This document shows positions 22,184 to 35,070 of a stretch of DNA of 64,000 nt, piece after piece; positions within the stretch are counted from its first letter, which is position 1; each line of letters starts with the position of its first letter. The DNA is taken from contig NC_092573.1 of assembly GCF_037975245.1 (NCBI RefSeq), positions 3,843,501-3,907,500 of the forward strand. Direction: 5' to 3'. The notes beneath the pieces are model-generated. The model did no database searches. It saw nothing but the letters and a program-made list of their open reading frames with translations, and was not told where the DNA came from. A program made the translations under genes and the position numbers. This DNA comes from Apostichopus japonicus. Taxonomy: Eukaryota; Echinodermata; Holothuroidea; Aspidochirotida; Stichopodidae.

Positions 22184-25100
22184 TGAGGTGGTGGGGGGGG
22201 TCGCCCGTGCTGCATGCGTACTTGGCAATGGCATTCTTGAATTGTTTTTTCGACTGTCATCGCTGGTCTGTCGAAGAACAAAGTGATAGCTATGGGGAAT
22301 TGGCCCAAGATTAACGTCGGGTATATTCCTGTTAAATATTCGTACACTAAAATGAGCTGGGTTCCTGGGGATATCACAGTGCCCTTAACGTTTTATTAAA
22401 CGTGTTCTAGCACATGCTAGTATAGCCTCCTGCACAAACTGCGCTGAGAACATCCCTAATTCTTAAGGCATATGGATACAGTGTACGTACCACTTAGGTC
22501 AGTTTACGAGAGTGGCATACTGTCAGACAGACATGGACTCCTTTCGACTTCAAATCTGCTTTGGCCCACATCAGTGAAACTCCACACATATCATGCATTA
22601 GGGTTTGGGTAAATGTACACCATACGAATTCAAAACCTGCATGTCTTTGGTGTTTGGAAAAACTGGTCTCATTAGTGTTACAATTGAAGTTGAAACAAGA
22701 TAAATAAAGAACATCTTACTCACAGTAAGGCTGTTTTTTGTGGCATTTAAAGGTTATCTCCATAATATTTTAAAATAAATTGTATTGAAGAACAAATTGG
22801 TTTCTGTTAACAGTTTCCTTTACGTTAGCAATAATCCATTTTCATTGAAATATGAAACTGCTAAAAGGCACTTAGAATAGGTCCAAAAAGCATGAATTTT
22901 GCCCTCAGATAACCACAAATTGTAAATGTTCACAGGAGCTGTTGACCCCCCACAAGAGGTCCCAAAGAACCTGGCCGTATGGGTGAATGCTTCATGTTTG
23001 CGAAGTTTCGGCATCATGATTTTGTGACACAAAAATAACACACCCATTATTTTTTTTAATTTGCACACTCAAATGGCCAATTCCTGCCTCAGCCCCTGAT
23101 TGGGTACATTTGTTGAAATTGTGCCATAGCAGTCTAAATTTATTGCACACTGCCGAGAGCCTGTCAGATAAAAACAAGATAAAAAGAAAAACCATATATG
23201 TTCAGTTTTCTCTACCGAAGCCGATGCGACATAGACCTAGTAAAATCTCGATGAGGCTGTCTTACGTAATCGCAGAGGCTGTCCGGACATTCAACGGAGA
23301 GAGGTGCCCCATTCTTAAACTCTCAGGCTTTAATGACAGACCGGTTTCCTGCTAGGGGCGGATCCAAGATTTAAAGATAGGGGGGAGGAGGGGGAAAAGT
23401 GACCCTGAAGTTGATGCAGACTCCCATGTAAGGGTGTCCTCCCCCAGAACAAAATACGATTTTAGAAATTTCGTGAAATGATGCATTCTGAGGAATATTT
23501 CGGGTAATGATTATGTATGTGCACACGGTTGGGCTAATAACTCCTTTTCACGAGGGGGGGGGGGTGTGATTGGGAGGTGTGTACACCCCTGGAACAACGC
23601 CTGCCTCCCATCACTACATGCCATTGAAGTAGGTCATTATCCACGGTAGATGTGTTTCTACCTTTCCATAACAAGAACACACAAAAAAGGAGACAAACCC
23701 AAGTCTCCAGTTTACTTTGGACAAAATATTTGTATATTTCCAAGCAATTATATTTGTTTTAGACATTTAATACAGTAATACTTTGTCAGAATTGATTATT
23801 CGCCCACCAGTATGGCAAAGTAGCAGTATTCATAAGGAATATTGATACCATCTTTCACATCCCAAGGCCTTTGACTCGATACTAGCCAGCAAATTCTATC
23901 ATTTAAAGGGCGGTCAATATGACTCTGTGTGAGCTGGTTTCCATCACTCAGCAATGCAACTTAGTATGATACAAGATATCTTCCATTGGTGTATATCTTA
24001 AACCAGAAATGAAAGACTCACAAAAGAGCAATATGTCCCTGGAATTGAGTAAACAAGTGGCATAGCCACAAGTTTCCCCACACCCTCTACATCCAACCCC
24101 ACCCCTCTGCTACCCATTACCATAAAGCAAAAAATGGTGAAGGTCCCCCTCCAAATGCTGTAGGCCAAAAGTTGATGACTTAATTGCTTTAAGTACAATA
24201 TTGGTTGTAGAAGTTTGGTAATGGAAGAGTGACTTTGGGGTGGAGGGGGTTGGGGAGGAAGGGGGCTGGGAAACAAAATCACATTATGACATATTCAACC
24301 TCAACATTACAAGGATTCAAGATGTCACTTCTCTTAACCTCTTGTATAATATACCCTTCAGTTTCATAATTAACAGAAAACACTACCATGACAACTAAAC
24401 TATGATTGTCATAAATAACTCTTCCCACTACCTTTAAATCCTACCCTGCATAAAATACTTCACTCCGTATAAAATGCCCTTATAAGCCCACCTCTCAACC
24501 CAAAGAACTAAACAGACGAAACTTATCAATGACAGAGTAAACTCATAGAGCATGTAGCACCTTCCAGCAGGTGGGTGAGGAAGGGGGTGGAGGTGGGTGG
24601 ATATGATGCTGTAATCCATCAGGATGGGGTGCTCTTGGGTGATCTCTGAACCAGGATGGGAAGTGATGAAGTGAAACAGAACAAATTTGCCTCATAACAG
24701 TCTCAGGAAAGAGAAGAATTAACTGGGCCTTCCTTCATCGTCAATCTTCAGAAGGATGGGCTTGCCACGGAACCAATATAATTCCTAATCCTCTGGGTGC
24801 ACATAACTGAACTAAGCAAAAAAAAATGTATATCCTGTTTGCCCTTGTAATGTTGAGGAACCAGATTTCCTTCTAATATTGCCAAACCTTACCATGGAAT
24901 ATTTCACCCAAGCTAAGATATAGTTTAACAACATATAAATCTCATATTCCTATTTATGTACACAAATGCATTTACTTTCCATCTTTAAGTTATTCCTTGG
25001 GTATGACTCTGAAGAAGCACTTTGAAAAGATTTAACTAAAATGAGAAAGAAACAAAAAAGAAAAGAAAAGGCAGGTTTTAAAACTTCATCATGATAAATA

Positions 25101-25479
25101 AAAGCCAGTGTAAACAACCTTTTACACGGAAGAAATTTAACCTGATCATTCAGTATGTGAGTATCCACATTTATGTGAATAACGTTGAATCCCCCTCCCC
25201 AACCCACCCATCTCGATACTACCTGTATCCAATCAACTACCACAGTAACCAATTCCTAAGACCTCTGAACGATCTCAAATTTCCCGTCGATATCCCCTGC
25301 GAGGAGAGGCAGGTCTATGGCACTATAAACTTGTTTTAGTATAGCATGCAAGAAGTACGCAGCATTTAAGGCTTGCCTCGAATCCAAACAGTTTCGGAAG
25401 ACCACATTTCTTTTCTCGACGAATAGCAATTTGTCAAAAAATAAATAGCTCCTGATATGAATTAGAGACTTGATCGATG
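22184..25479. other. Intergenic, nothing coding recognised
   Basis: It contains G- and C-runs (23556, 22190), a likely element edge near 23354 (TAGGGGCGGATCC) and purine-rich tracts near 24240. None of its open frames resembles a known protein. Confidence 0.45.
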
Positions 25480-28400
25480 TCAGATAAAGTCCTCCAGGTC
25501 ATTGTAGGAATCCAGTTCATCCATCTTCCCTGCCTTCGTACTTCCGACCAACACGCCCTTCTTGTTCTTCTTCTTCCCTTTCACTGCAGCCTGTCAAGGA
25601 GAAAGTGGAACAAGAAGCAGCTGACTGTTAAAACAATTAACATTTTAGTTCAATGACGAGGCACAACTTCGCTGTAGCTGACCCTTACAAGCAAAGAAGG
25701 CCAGTTATCTCTGTGTTACTGTTCGTGTAATCTAACTAAATATCCTCTCCGGGTTTGACATCGTTTTGAGTAAAAGATGTCTTGTGATAAGAGGATAAAT
25801 TGTATCGACGTATTGTTTATATTAATCATCGCTGTCGAGTAAATTGTGATCGTTTTGAGGGAATGAGACTGTTCGCGGTACAATCAGCACTGATTTATCT
25901 CAGGACCTTCCTAATTAATCTTTTGCATTTCCTCCCTCCTTAAATTGGACAATCATTAGTACATCTGTAATAAACATCATAAAATGGCAAAGCAGTTGCT
26001 GTTTTAATTCAAATTCCTTGACAATTTCATGGAACTTATCAGCTTAAATACATCAAGAACGACAGCTGTGAAATGTGAATTCTTCCAGTTTCTTAGAAAG
26101 ATAGGGAGTATCTAGCATTGCTACTACAAATATATAATTCTCCCTTAAAATTAAACCGATGGGCTCACCTTCTGTGCTTTGGCCTTTTCAGTTGCGATCG
26201 CTGTTACACTATTTCCAATTCTTTTAACATAGTCGGTGTCCACTGTAAAATAGGGAAAGAGAAAACAGCATATGTTGATTAATGTACTATAATTATGTCT
26301 ACAAAACTTGTAATAACTTCCCAACCACATCCAAGTGATGACTGGTAGTATACCCATGCAACAAGGGGTTTACCTTTTGAGAAATTAAAGCCATAGTTTA
26401 CAGGAGGTCAAAAACCTTTCAATAGACACATTCAAAGTTGTTCTTGTAGTTACGGCTATGAATGCCCAGGATTTGAAAATATGACAATAAGAATGGGAGG
26501 TGAACTAACAAAACAACAAGTATACAATACGCAGTTCCCCAAAAACACATGATTACAGAATTTTTAAAATTTTTATATTGGTCATATAGAAATTAAGAAT
26601 GTACACTGAATATTTAAAGGAAACACACGTCACACAGTCATTACTGGTAGATATGTAAATAAAATCAAAAAATCTTTTCTTTGAGTACGTCTCTCAAATG
26701 GAGCAACATTTTTCATAGCTGTTCCAGGGAGTTGTTCTTCACAGACAACTGTCATATATGAATAATGAAGCTAACATTGATATTCGGGTTAGTGTCTCTT
26801 ATATGGATTTATTGATATGTAAATCATATGGTTCTATGGCCAAGTGGATAATGGCGATGGCATTTGAAGCAATGAGGCTTAGCAATCCCCAGCCAGTTCA
26901 TAGTAAAGTGGATTTTTCATCCAAGAACAATCTACGGTTTTCCCATCAGAAATGACTTTCTAGATTTGAAAAGATTCCAAATTTGAGTTAAAATGTTGAA
27001 TCGGAAGCCACCCGATGTGAAACTTGTAATCCATAAGCCCTTCCGGGCTTCTCCCACATTCGTGGTCGCTTAAGTTTCCTGCAAATAATTGCCTGATTAC
27101 TACTTTTATTAATATTATACACATTAGTTCCAAGCAGAGAGATCTGACAAGTCACACCAGACAACCTGGTGTAGTCTCCTGACCACAAGTTGGCCACCTT
27201 TACCCTTTACCCTACCATATTCCCTTTACCCTTCCATATTCCCTTTACCCTACCATATTCCCTTTACCCTACCATATTCTACTAAGTTGGCAGACTTACA
27301 ATTTATACAACAGTCTTTCATTACATCTTCTAAGAAATCTACATAAAAAGGTGAAGATTCTAAAGTTTCCAGCTTGGCTTTTAGAAGTCTTGCAAATCTG
27401 TCAAACTGTTCCTTTGTGGTGGGGTTAAGGGCGTCCAAAGAATCCTCGGCCAACGTAGTTACATCTGAATTATAAAAAATATTAAATTTTGAAAAATAAT
27501 ATAGAAGAAGAATACCACATGTCATTCCCAGCAAATGATCACAACTACCTGTCAAGAGAGAACTACAGACTTTATTATTAAACATACAGAATAGAGGAGG
27601 AGGAGGAGGAGAAGGGGGGAGGGTTTGGTCGGATTGAGTGAGACACTGGTTAACTACGCGACACGTTTGGAGAGAAATCAGCTAAAAGAGATGTCAGACT
27701 AATGGAAAGTATTCATGAACACTGAAAACATATAAATACAGATGGCCGAGTGGATAAAGGTGGTGGCATTTGAAGCAATGGGGCTTAGCAACAAGAGGTT
27801 CCGGGATCGATACCTGGCCAGGTCATAGTTAGTTGGGGTTTTCATTCGAGAGCAATCTACGGTTTTCCCATCTGAAATGACTTACTTAATTGAAAAGATT
27901 CCAAATTTGAGTTAAAATGTTGATATTGGAAGCCGCCCAAAAATGTAAGTTTCAAGCCATAAGCCCTTGCGGGCTTCTCCCACATTTGTGGTCACATAAG
28001 CGTCGTAAAAATAACTGCTGATTATATATTATATATTTTATTAAAGACCAGCCTAAACAATCTCACTTTCAAAGCTATAAGAATAACACTGTTAAATTAG
28101 CAATGATATTTTCTGTATTTAATACCTAGATTAACTTTAACCAATTAAATACAACTTTTCCCATACAGTCCCATTCTCATACAGTACCTATCAACAGACA
28201 AAGATTCTCACACGATATTTGTTGTTTTTGCTTTCAATTTTCTGTCACATAGTGACTATCATATGATCACAATAGACAAACCTTTGCCAGTTACAAATCA
28301 AATAAATGTACGCGACCGTCATCGTAGATTAAAAATATACAAGCACCGTTTATACCAAACTTACCAAACATTTCTTTTGTCAGTTCTAGTTCAGCATCTT

Positions 28401-31152
28401 TCTGAAGTTGTTCTTGTCTAAGATTTTCTGCAAGCTGTTCTTCTGGGGACAGTTCCTTTGTTGACTGTAAACAACAGAAACATAAATTGACTGAAATTAA
28501 CTTTCTCAAGTGTAACTTTTGAACATAATCCTGGAACAGCTTGACAGCTATGAGATTTTGATGTTAGGAGGGAAAAGCACGAGGAACATATTCCTTCTCA
28601 AATTTTATCGCTTTAGTCAAAAGCTTATTAAAACAGTCATAAACATAAACATCAATATGGCAAGGGTGCCATGATTTCAAGACAAGAAAGACAAACAAAA
28701 GACAAAAACCAAAAAGTCAACATTGACTCCTGCGTTGAAGTGAAAGTTTAAGCAAATGATAAATCTACTGAATACACACACCAAAATAAGCCAGCATTGC
28801 TGTTGTTTCTGAAATTAACACACTGGTGAATTTTCCGACTGAAAAGTAAAACCAATGACAGAGCCTTACCTACGTGTGTAGTTCGAGATGTTTCTTTGTG
28901 GTAAAATGTTGGGTGCAGGGACTGGGAGATCTCCCACTGTTCAATTACTGTCAGTTTCACAAAGTCAATTTACAGTGGCAATTTTAGCAAACACCAGCTA
29001 GTAAAAGATGCAGTTAACTGAAGAATGCATTCTCAAACTATGTTGAAATGACATTTTAATCTTTATTTTCCTTTCTTTAAATATACTTAATTTTCACTAC
29101 CAGAACTCAGTTCACACATTGCTCTGAGCTAATATAGCATACATGTGTTTGACAAGCCTGAACGTTTTCATACGCAACTTTGATCACTGTCTTTTTACTG
29201 TTAGTAGTTTTAGAGACTGACCTCTCCTTCCTTTTTTAACTGCTCTAGTTTCTCTTTCCTCTTCTCTTCCTTCTTTCTCAAGGCCTCTTCAAGGTTTGTT
29301 TTCTTCTTCTTTTTGACTTGGAAAGCTTTAGCTGAAGTAGAACAGATGTTTGAAAATATTTATAAATCACACTTGAAAAATGATAGAAAGAAAAGGGTTT
29401 GAATGGAACCTATATATGTGGATTATAACAAATTACCACACACTGTCACTTTGTGATATGAACACAAAACACAACTTGTGGCATGCAGGGGCATTGTGTG
29501 AGATACTTAAAATTCTACTGCATGTCAAAAAAATATATTACTGATATAATGTGGGCATGTAGAAAACTCCCTTAGTGATATACCATGTCATCTTTAAATG
29601 TAAGAGATAATATTTTAAGATACTGTAACAAATTTGAATATCAAACTTTCTTTTTCAGCCACCGCATATTCAAACTCTCCCACATTTAAGCTCATTTTAT
29701 ATCCGCTATCTTTCCGACACATTTTAATCTTTAGATCCATGTTGCATTCCCCTATACCTTACATATTGTGCAATTTCTAATTTACTTCAAAGCATCACTA
29801 CTGAATTAAAGTGCAACTTTTTACCAGATTCACTGTCCCCTGCTTCTTTATTCTCATTTTCCTTTCCCTCTGTGGCTTCTTCATCCTCATCATCCCAAGC
29901 ATCCTAAAATAGAAAGGAAACAGAAAGAAGAAAAATGAACCCATGACATTATAAGTGATGTAAAACACTGGTCTTTTGTTTCAGTTCCTCCAATATCAAT
30001 ATTTACCAAACAGAAACCATGTTGACATGATGGTAAAAAATAGCTTTGAGGTAGTACAATGGGAAGTTGGCATAGTGCAATAAAGTAACTGCTTATATAT
30101 TGGTACACTAGTACAGAGAGTGTGTGGTGAACTGCCTTTTGTAAAGCAAAGGAAGGGGAGAGAGAATACCAAGGAAGTTGTGGATAGACACAAAGGAAAT
30201 GCTGATGGCTATCAACATTGCTATTGGAATGAGATGCATATGTTGCTTAATATTCAATAAGAGAAATATACTAGAAAGTAGTATTATTTGCACACCAATG
30301 AAGAGTGCTGGAGAATAAATTATAGTATGTTTCACACTATCTTAGGTTTTGTACAGTAACTCCGTAAAAAACTTGTTACCTTAAGATCCTTGTCATGTCA
30401 GTCCTACGGAATACTTCCAATTGCCAGGTGCATCCCTTGACTGTCTAATTAACAAATATTTTAATTAGATATAAATTACCTTGACATCATCTTCATCTTC
30501 TCCGTCCCATTTGTCACCAACAACCGATGGCTGTTGAAACCCAGCATCAGGGTCAAAATCTTCGGCATCTAAAAGTCACATACAAATTTTTGAATTAGGC
30601 CTAAGCTAGTAAGTAGTATTAATATTTTTTTTATCATCACACATGTAACTTTTTGTTAGGCCTAGGCTATTTAAATATTTCCTTCCAGTTTCTGGTACTA
30701 ATTTGGAATCCGTACCATTCAACTACCCAACTAACCATATTCCCTACTTCCTAACGCTTTAATTAATTCCAGCGAATCATTCACGCGACGCACCTATTCA
30801 CTGACTGTTATTCTATTGAGCACACACATTCAGCCGGATTATACAGTTGTTATTCTGCCGATTCGAAGTAAGCTTTCCCATTCATATGGTACGGATTCTA
30901 AAGTTAGGCCAAAAATGTTACATAGCATCTATACTACCATGTTTTTGTATTGTGGGTACATACTTAGGCTAGGCTAGGCTTAACGTTCGTTCAGTATGTT
31001 TCAGGAACTTGTCTGCTAGCATAAGGTCTGGCCTAGGCTAAGTTAGGCTACGGAAATTGTGTGCGGCGTTTTAACGTATATCCTTAGAATTATTACATTA
31101 TCAAGGCAATATAAGCTGTATGAACAGTAAATAGCCTACCCCAGTCTGTCAT
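25480..31152 (-). CDS. EIF3J: Eukaryotic translation initiation factor 3 subunit J
   Basis: Eight coding exons: 31152-31140, 30568-30480, 29903-29825, 29331-29222, 28464-28365, 27464-27300, 26242-26169 and 25590-25480. They join in frame to 246 residues (human 258). The protein has an acidic N-terminus (MTDWDAEDFDPD, then DKWDGEDEDDVK and DAWDDEDEE) and a lysine-rich helix (VKKKKKTNLEEALRKKEEK). A helical core follows (LNPTTKEQFDRFARLLKAKL, then VDFLEDVMKDCCIN and LDTDYVKRI), and it ends in a KGKKKNKKG tail with a terminal YNDLEDFI. eIF3j binds the 40S decoding centre and eIF1A and helps subunit recruitment and recycling. The first exon is only 13 coding bases, chosen because it completes the split Asp codon and restores the family's WDA motif; its donor (GTAGGC) is weak. 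A SINE lies in each of introns 5 and 6, and a minisatellite abuts the exon 6 donor. Confidence 0.9.
26831..27085 (+). mobile_element. tRNA-derived SINE (Leu/Ser-like head), copy 1
   Basis: The head TGGCCAAGTGGATAATGG resembles a tRNA-Leu or tRNA-Ser A box. The 3' body carries ATCTACGGTTTTCCCATC and the inverted pair AAGCCC..GGGCTT. The B-box part is partly deleted compared with copy 2. It lies in intron 6 of EIF3J, opposite to the gene. Confidence 0.75.
27198..27279. repeat. 20-bp minisatellite next to EIF3J exon 6 donor
   Basis: About four copies of CCCTTTACCCTACCATATTC. On the transcript this is a run of GGGTAAAGGG-containing units starting about 20 bases after the GTAAGT donor at 27299. 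G-runs in this position are known intronic splicing enhancers in animals. Confidence 0.85.
27741..28010 (+). mobile_element. tRNA-derived SINE (Leu/Ser-like head), copy 2
   Basis: The most complete copy. The A box is TGGCCGAGTGGATAAAGG and the B-box region GGTTCCGGGATCGATACC. The body has ATCTACGGTTTTCCCATC and AAGCCCTTGCGGGCTT, which can form a 6-bp hairpin, then TCTCCCACATTTGTGG. It lies in intron 5 of EIF3J, opposite to the gene. Related copies: 26831-27085, 32403-32515 and 63665-63915. Confidence 0.8.
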
Positions 31153-31951
31153 ATTTGTTTTTAATGTACGTTGTCAAAAACAGATGTGTAGAAGCGTTTT
31201 CTTCTAGGAACATGCAACATATGTCATTTGTAGATTGCTTGCTGTTAGTGCTTCACCACTATCAAATTAGTGTACTATGTATGGCTGATAGGTTAACAAA
31301 GTCATACTAGCGCACATTCCTTTTTAACCCAGCATTGTACTGTGTAGGGATGATAGCACGTTGAAAATCCGTAAACGCCTGTGTTACCAGAAAGAATCTG
31401 TTCACACATATTTTCTGACTTATGATTTTACTTAAAATCATGTTCTTACATTTTTTCTTTTAATTTTGACCTATAAAACTTAATAAATTTTTTTATAACA
31501 CAATTTCAGTATTTGACATATTTATAATGTTTTTGTTGCTTATTTTTCAATTAAACACAAACGGTTTACGTGCGCATATTCTCGTGAGATTTGATGTTAT
31601 ATCGTAAGTGTTCCAAGCATTCGAAACAGCAAGCATCAAATCGTACATTACCAACGAAAATATTTTAGAAAAGCAACGTAACTTCGAGTTCGAAAATTTC
31701 GAGTTGACATTCATATCAAATGTTGATGAAAAACCATCCATAGCTAACTCGCTTAACTAACTCCCCATGCAGGGTGAGATTTACTTACTCTCTGCGAAAA
31801 CATGAGTGCTTACACCAACTATCCATGACTAATGGCTTATCCCTAAAAATCAGATCCATTGATCCTTGCCTCATACCTTCAAAACGTGCATGACCACGTA
31901 CATGTCTTCAAACTAATTGAAGGAGGGTTGTACCGATTGATAAGGCTTCGT

Positions 31952-32293
31952 TACATGTTTTATTTATTTATTTTGAGCGGAGTCCTCTGTGGATTCGATA
32001 ATTCTGGCAAACTTGAGAGTTTGGGTAGCCCCGAAACAAGTTTGCCAACTACTGTATGTTGGCTGCATTGCAGTGAAGATGCATCGCCGGAGCGTTTACC
32101 TTCTTGTCAGAACTTGAGAACAAATTGGTATTGGATGCTGGGTACAATCCCGTTCGTCGTTAGGCGGGACATTAAGTGCCCCATTCACCTGTCTGACCTG
32201 CCATCCAATTTTCTTGAAGGTCACAAAGGGTACAAAACAGCCTACGTTATATATAGCCCCTTCCCAGCTTCCTACAGTACTGTGCCATTTTAA
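31952..32293 (+). other. Unassigned open frame with a secretion-signal-like start
   Basis: The frame (open from 31859) has an internal Met at 31952 followed by FYLFILSGVLCG, which looks like a hydrophobic signal-peptide core with a cleavage region. About 100 residues with several cysteines follow. I recognise no domain, there is no second exon in view, and chance openness is quite possible. Confidence 0.2.
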
Positions 32294-32402
32294 CAGAATG
32301 TTCACTGATATTGACAATATAAGTTTTACTTGGCAAAATTTCCGATCGTGGACCATATCTCTTATTATACTAATATAATAATAATAGTCAGCTGTTGTTT
32401 TA

Positions 32403-32515
32403 ACGACGTTTATAAAAGACATATGTTGGAGAAACCCGCCAAGGGCTTATAGATTACAACTTATACACGTCGGGTGGCTTCCAATTTAACATTTTAAAAG
32501 TTAAGTTTGGAATCT
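32403..32515 (-). mobile_element. tRNA-derived SINE, 3' fragment
   Basis: It matches the 3' body of the Leu/Ser-type SINE in inverse orientation (GGAGAAACCCGCCAAGGGCTT, then GGGTGGCTTCCAATT). The tRNA head is absent. Confidence 0.7.
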
Positions 32516-33953
32516 TATGATATTCAGTAGGACCATTTTCATGATATTTGGACATTTCGGGCATGCCTTTACAGAATCTGGACGTTGTCATTTGAGTAGA
32601 TTTGGGCGCACCGGTCTACTGTGGGCGAAACCATGCCATGAAAGACTTCCCATTTAAGCAAAACCATTTAGTCTGCACCATAGAAATTGTTGGTCTGCAC
32701 CGATAGTGTATCGTATTCATCAGGACCCATCGTTATGAAGATTTAAGACTCAAAATGTGCGTTGGTATATCAGTTATTTTTTAATTAAGTTTCGAAGGTC
32801 ATTCAAACTATTTGAAAACTAAAATTATTTCGGAAACTGCATATTTCTACCGTTAGGCAATGTTGGCTTACTAAATTCCAACCGTGTCGAGATTGTATTC
32901 TCGCAAAACTGAACCACGTAACAACTATCATATAGACCTAATCCTAATAGACGGTAGTGTTGGTAATGTACTACGACTACTAGGCTCTAGTAGTAACTAA
33001 TACTAATACTAGTCTTTAAGTAAGGTGACCCTATTTTTTCCAACAACACCAGGGACATGATGTTGACCATTCCCCCCTCCCCCTTCAATTTTAACATCAA
33101 GCGTTATGCACAGGAACTATACGCTTAAAGAAAATGTGGAATTTTGAGGCCTGTGAATGTTTTCATGGTTCTATCTAATTCTATGTTTCAACTTTCAAGG
33201 ATGATGTTAAATCATAGAAGTTAAATGTTAGAAAACCTCATCCAGAAACAGGATTTTTGTCCAAGATATCAAAAATCCAATGCCAAAAATTTGACTGGGA
33301 GTCGCCTTTATATTACTTAGTTCAAAGGATGTTTTCCATGGACATACAGCCGATGAAATTGTTCAGGTGTAACAATGTTGTGATTATGTGCACGTCAGAG
33401 GTGCCTAGCCTCACGTTACAGGACAGTAGGTCAAGGCCCAAAGATGGCGTTGTGGCTATTTGCTAAGCATATGTGAACTATGATTATCCCAGCATAAGTA
33501 TGTTTGACAAACCTTACATAATACTTAAAAATTTATGACATTACAAGGAATTACCTTGTAAAGTTGTAATGTTGTAGGCATAGCCCTAGTAGTTCCAGGC
33601 CTAAGATTCTACGAGAACTGTGTTAAGATTATTCCTCGGATTAGTGAGCCACATGCTAAGCATGTAATCAAACTTTTCATTAGTGGTAATGTGTTGTCAA
33701 ACAAAGTTCAAAAAAACAAATCTGTGTTCACTTTGAGGCTAGGTTCATGTTTGCATTAGCTCTCAAATTCTGAATAGACCCTCTGATTTCTTTCCTGACT
33801 GCATTTACAGGTGGCAGGAGTCTCATCTTTAAGGTGGAAACATCTACTTTGCAGCCCACATCTACTTTGCAGCCAAGTTTCCACTTTTGTGACACTATTT
33901 CAGTACAATACTCTATCAAGATATCTTTACAGAGGTAGAAAAATTCAGTAGAA

Positions 33954-34901
33954 ATGCCAAAATTGCTTGAAAAAAGACCTGAGCCTCCAGATCTCAAGGA
34001 AATTTTAGAAGACCTGACAAATTCTGAACCTGATGATGTTGCTTTCAACTTCTTCACAGTTAATGCTAAGTCATCCCAGGTGCTTGAAGTTGCTCATTTT
34101 TCAGGTAAAGATCTTCTGTTTTAGATCAAAGTTACTACAAAGATGAAGTGTAAAACTGGTGTTATTACAAAAAATACATTTAGTGACAGATATTGTCCAA
34201 AATTTTGCCCAAATATGATGATGATGATGATGACGACGATGGTGATGATTATGATGATGGAAGGTCATTTGAATTTAACAGAGGTCAAAGTCTGGAAACC
34301 TTTTAAGCTTGCAAACTCAATTCTATGATGTCTTTTCTGTGTCACTGTTATAGGATTTGAGCTTTCCTATTTTAAGTGGCTGAGAGGGTTTTTCCAGTTC
34401 ACTAATGACTGTTATCAGTCATCAACATTCAGAAGTATAATACCTTTGCAATGATTAAGTCATCTGGTATGATGTTCTGGTACTTGACTTCAGGACACAT
34501 TTTCCTCAGTTGCTCTATCAATCAGGTGATTCCATACTCAATTTTAAATTTATAAGGCAAAGAATCACTAAGCCTAGCTTTCTGGTTAAGTTCAATGTTG
34601 CTACAGTACATCACTGTTGGTTAAAAGGCACTTTTATTTTCATGCAGGTGTAGCAGCAACAGGTAAACAGTCAGATCTTGGCAGTTCCAGTAGACCAAGA
34701 GGAGAAGAAAACAAGAAACCTCAGGACCAGCTTTCGGAAGTTGACAAGTGTTATGAAAGAGTAACTGATCTAATAGAATCATACAACTATCTAAAAAACT
34801 CTCAAACAACGTTATCAGAGAGTTGCAACGAACTCGAGGTGATGGGTCAAAAGGTCCAAGAACAAATTTCAGAACTGAAAGATCACCTCAGCCACAGATG
34901 A
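33954..34901 (+). CDS. C19orf25-like: UPF0449 protein, C19orf25 homologue
   Basis: Two coding exons, 33954-34104 and 34648-34901, join through CAG|GTAAAG and TGCAG|GT to 134 residues (human C19orf25: 118). The N-terminus has RPEPPDLKEILEDL, matching the family's RPAPPTVEQILEDV block. The C-terminus, from CYERVTDLIESYNYLKNS to VQEQISELKDHLS, is a predicted coiled coil matching the second conserved block. The middle (SGVAATGKQSDLGSSSRPRG) is low-complexity and lineage-specific. The function of UPF0449 proteins is unknown to me. A candidate AATAAA lies at 35065-35070. The call rests on recalled family similarity, not a search. Confidence 0.8.
34216..34262. repeat. ATG trinucleotide repeat
   Basis: An impure (ATG)n/(ACG)n stretch in the single intron of the UPF0449 gene. 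Confidence 0.8.
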
Positions 34902-35064
34902 TGAAAAAATATCACTCAAGATAGATAGCATAGCCAAATGCCCAGTCTCAATATACAAAAATTGACCGTCATGTTGTGCCATTCTATACTCTTGCCTACA
35001 ATAGCTTCTCAATCTACTAATGGTTGTGTTTTTAATGAGGAGCATCACTGAAAAATCCTCTAAC

Positions 35065-35070
35065 AATAAA
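35065..35070 (+). promoter_or_regulatory. Polyadenylation signal AATAAA (UPF0449 gene)
   Basis: The first AATAAA on the plus strand after the stop, about 165 bp downstream. Confidence 0.5.

Larger units (their letters stand above)
31153..33953. other. Region between EIF3J and the UPF0449 gene
   Basis: A divergent intergenic region of about 2.8 kb. Both genes point away from it, so it holds both promoters. It contains a SINE fragment (32403-32515) and an unassigned open frame with a signal-peptide-like start. TAGGC-rich sequence lies just inside EIF3J (30596-31050). Confidence 0.5.

Noticed and set aside
32096..32422. Minus-strand 108-codon frame
   Set aside because: It overlaps a SINE fragment and the opposite-strand unassigned frame, with no motif.
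33728..34057. Minus-strand 109-codon frame
   Set aside because: It is antisense to UPF0449 exon 1 and partly reflects an 18-bp tandem duplication.
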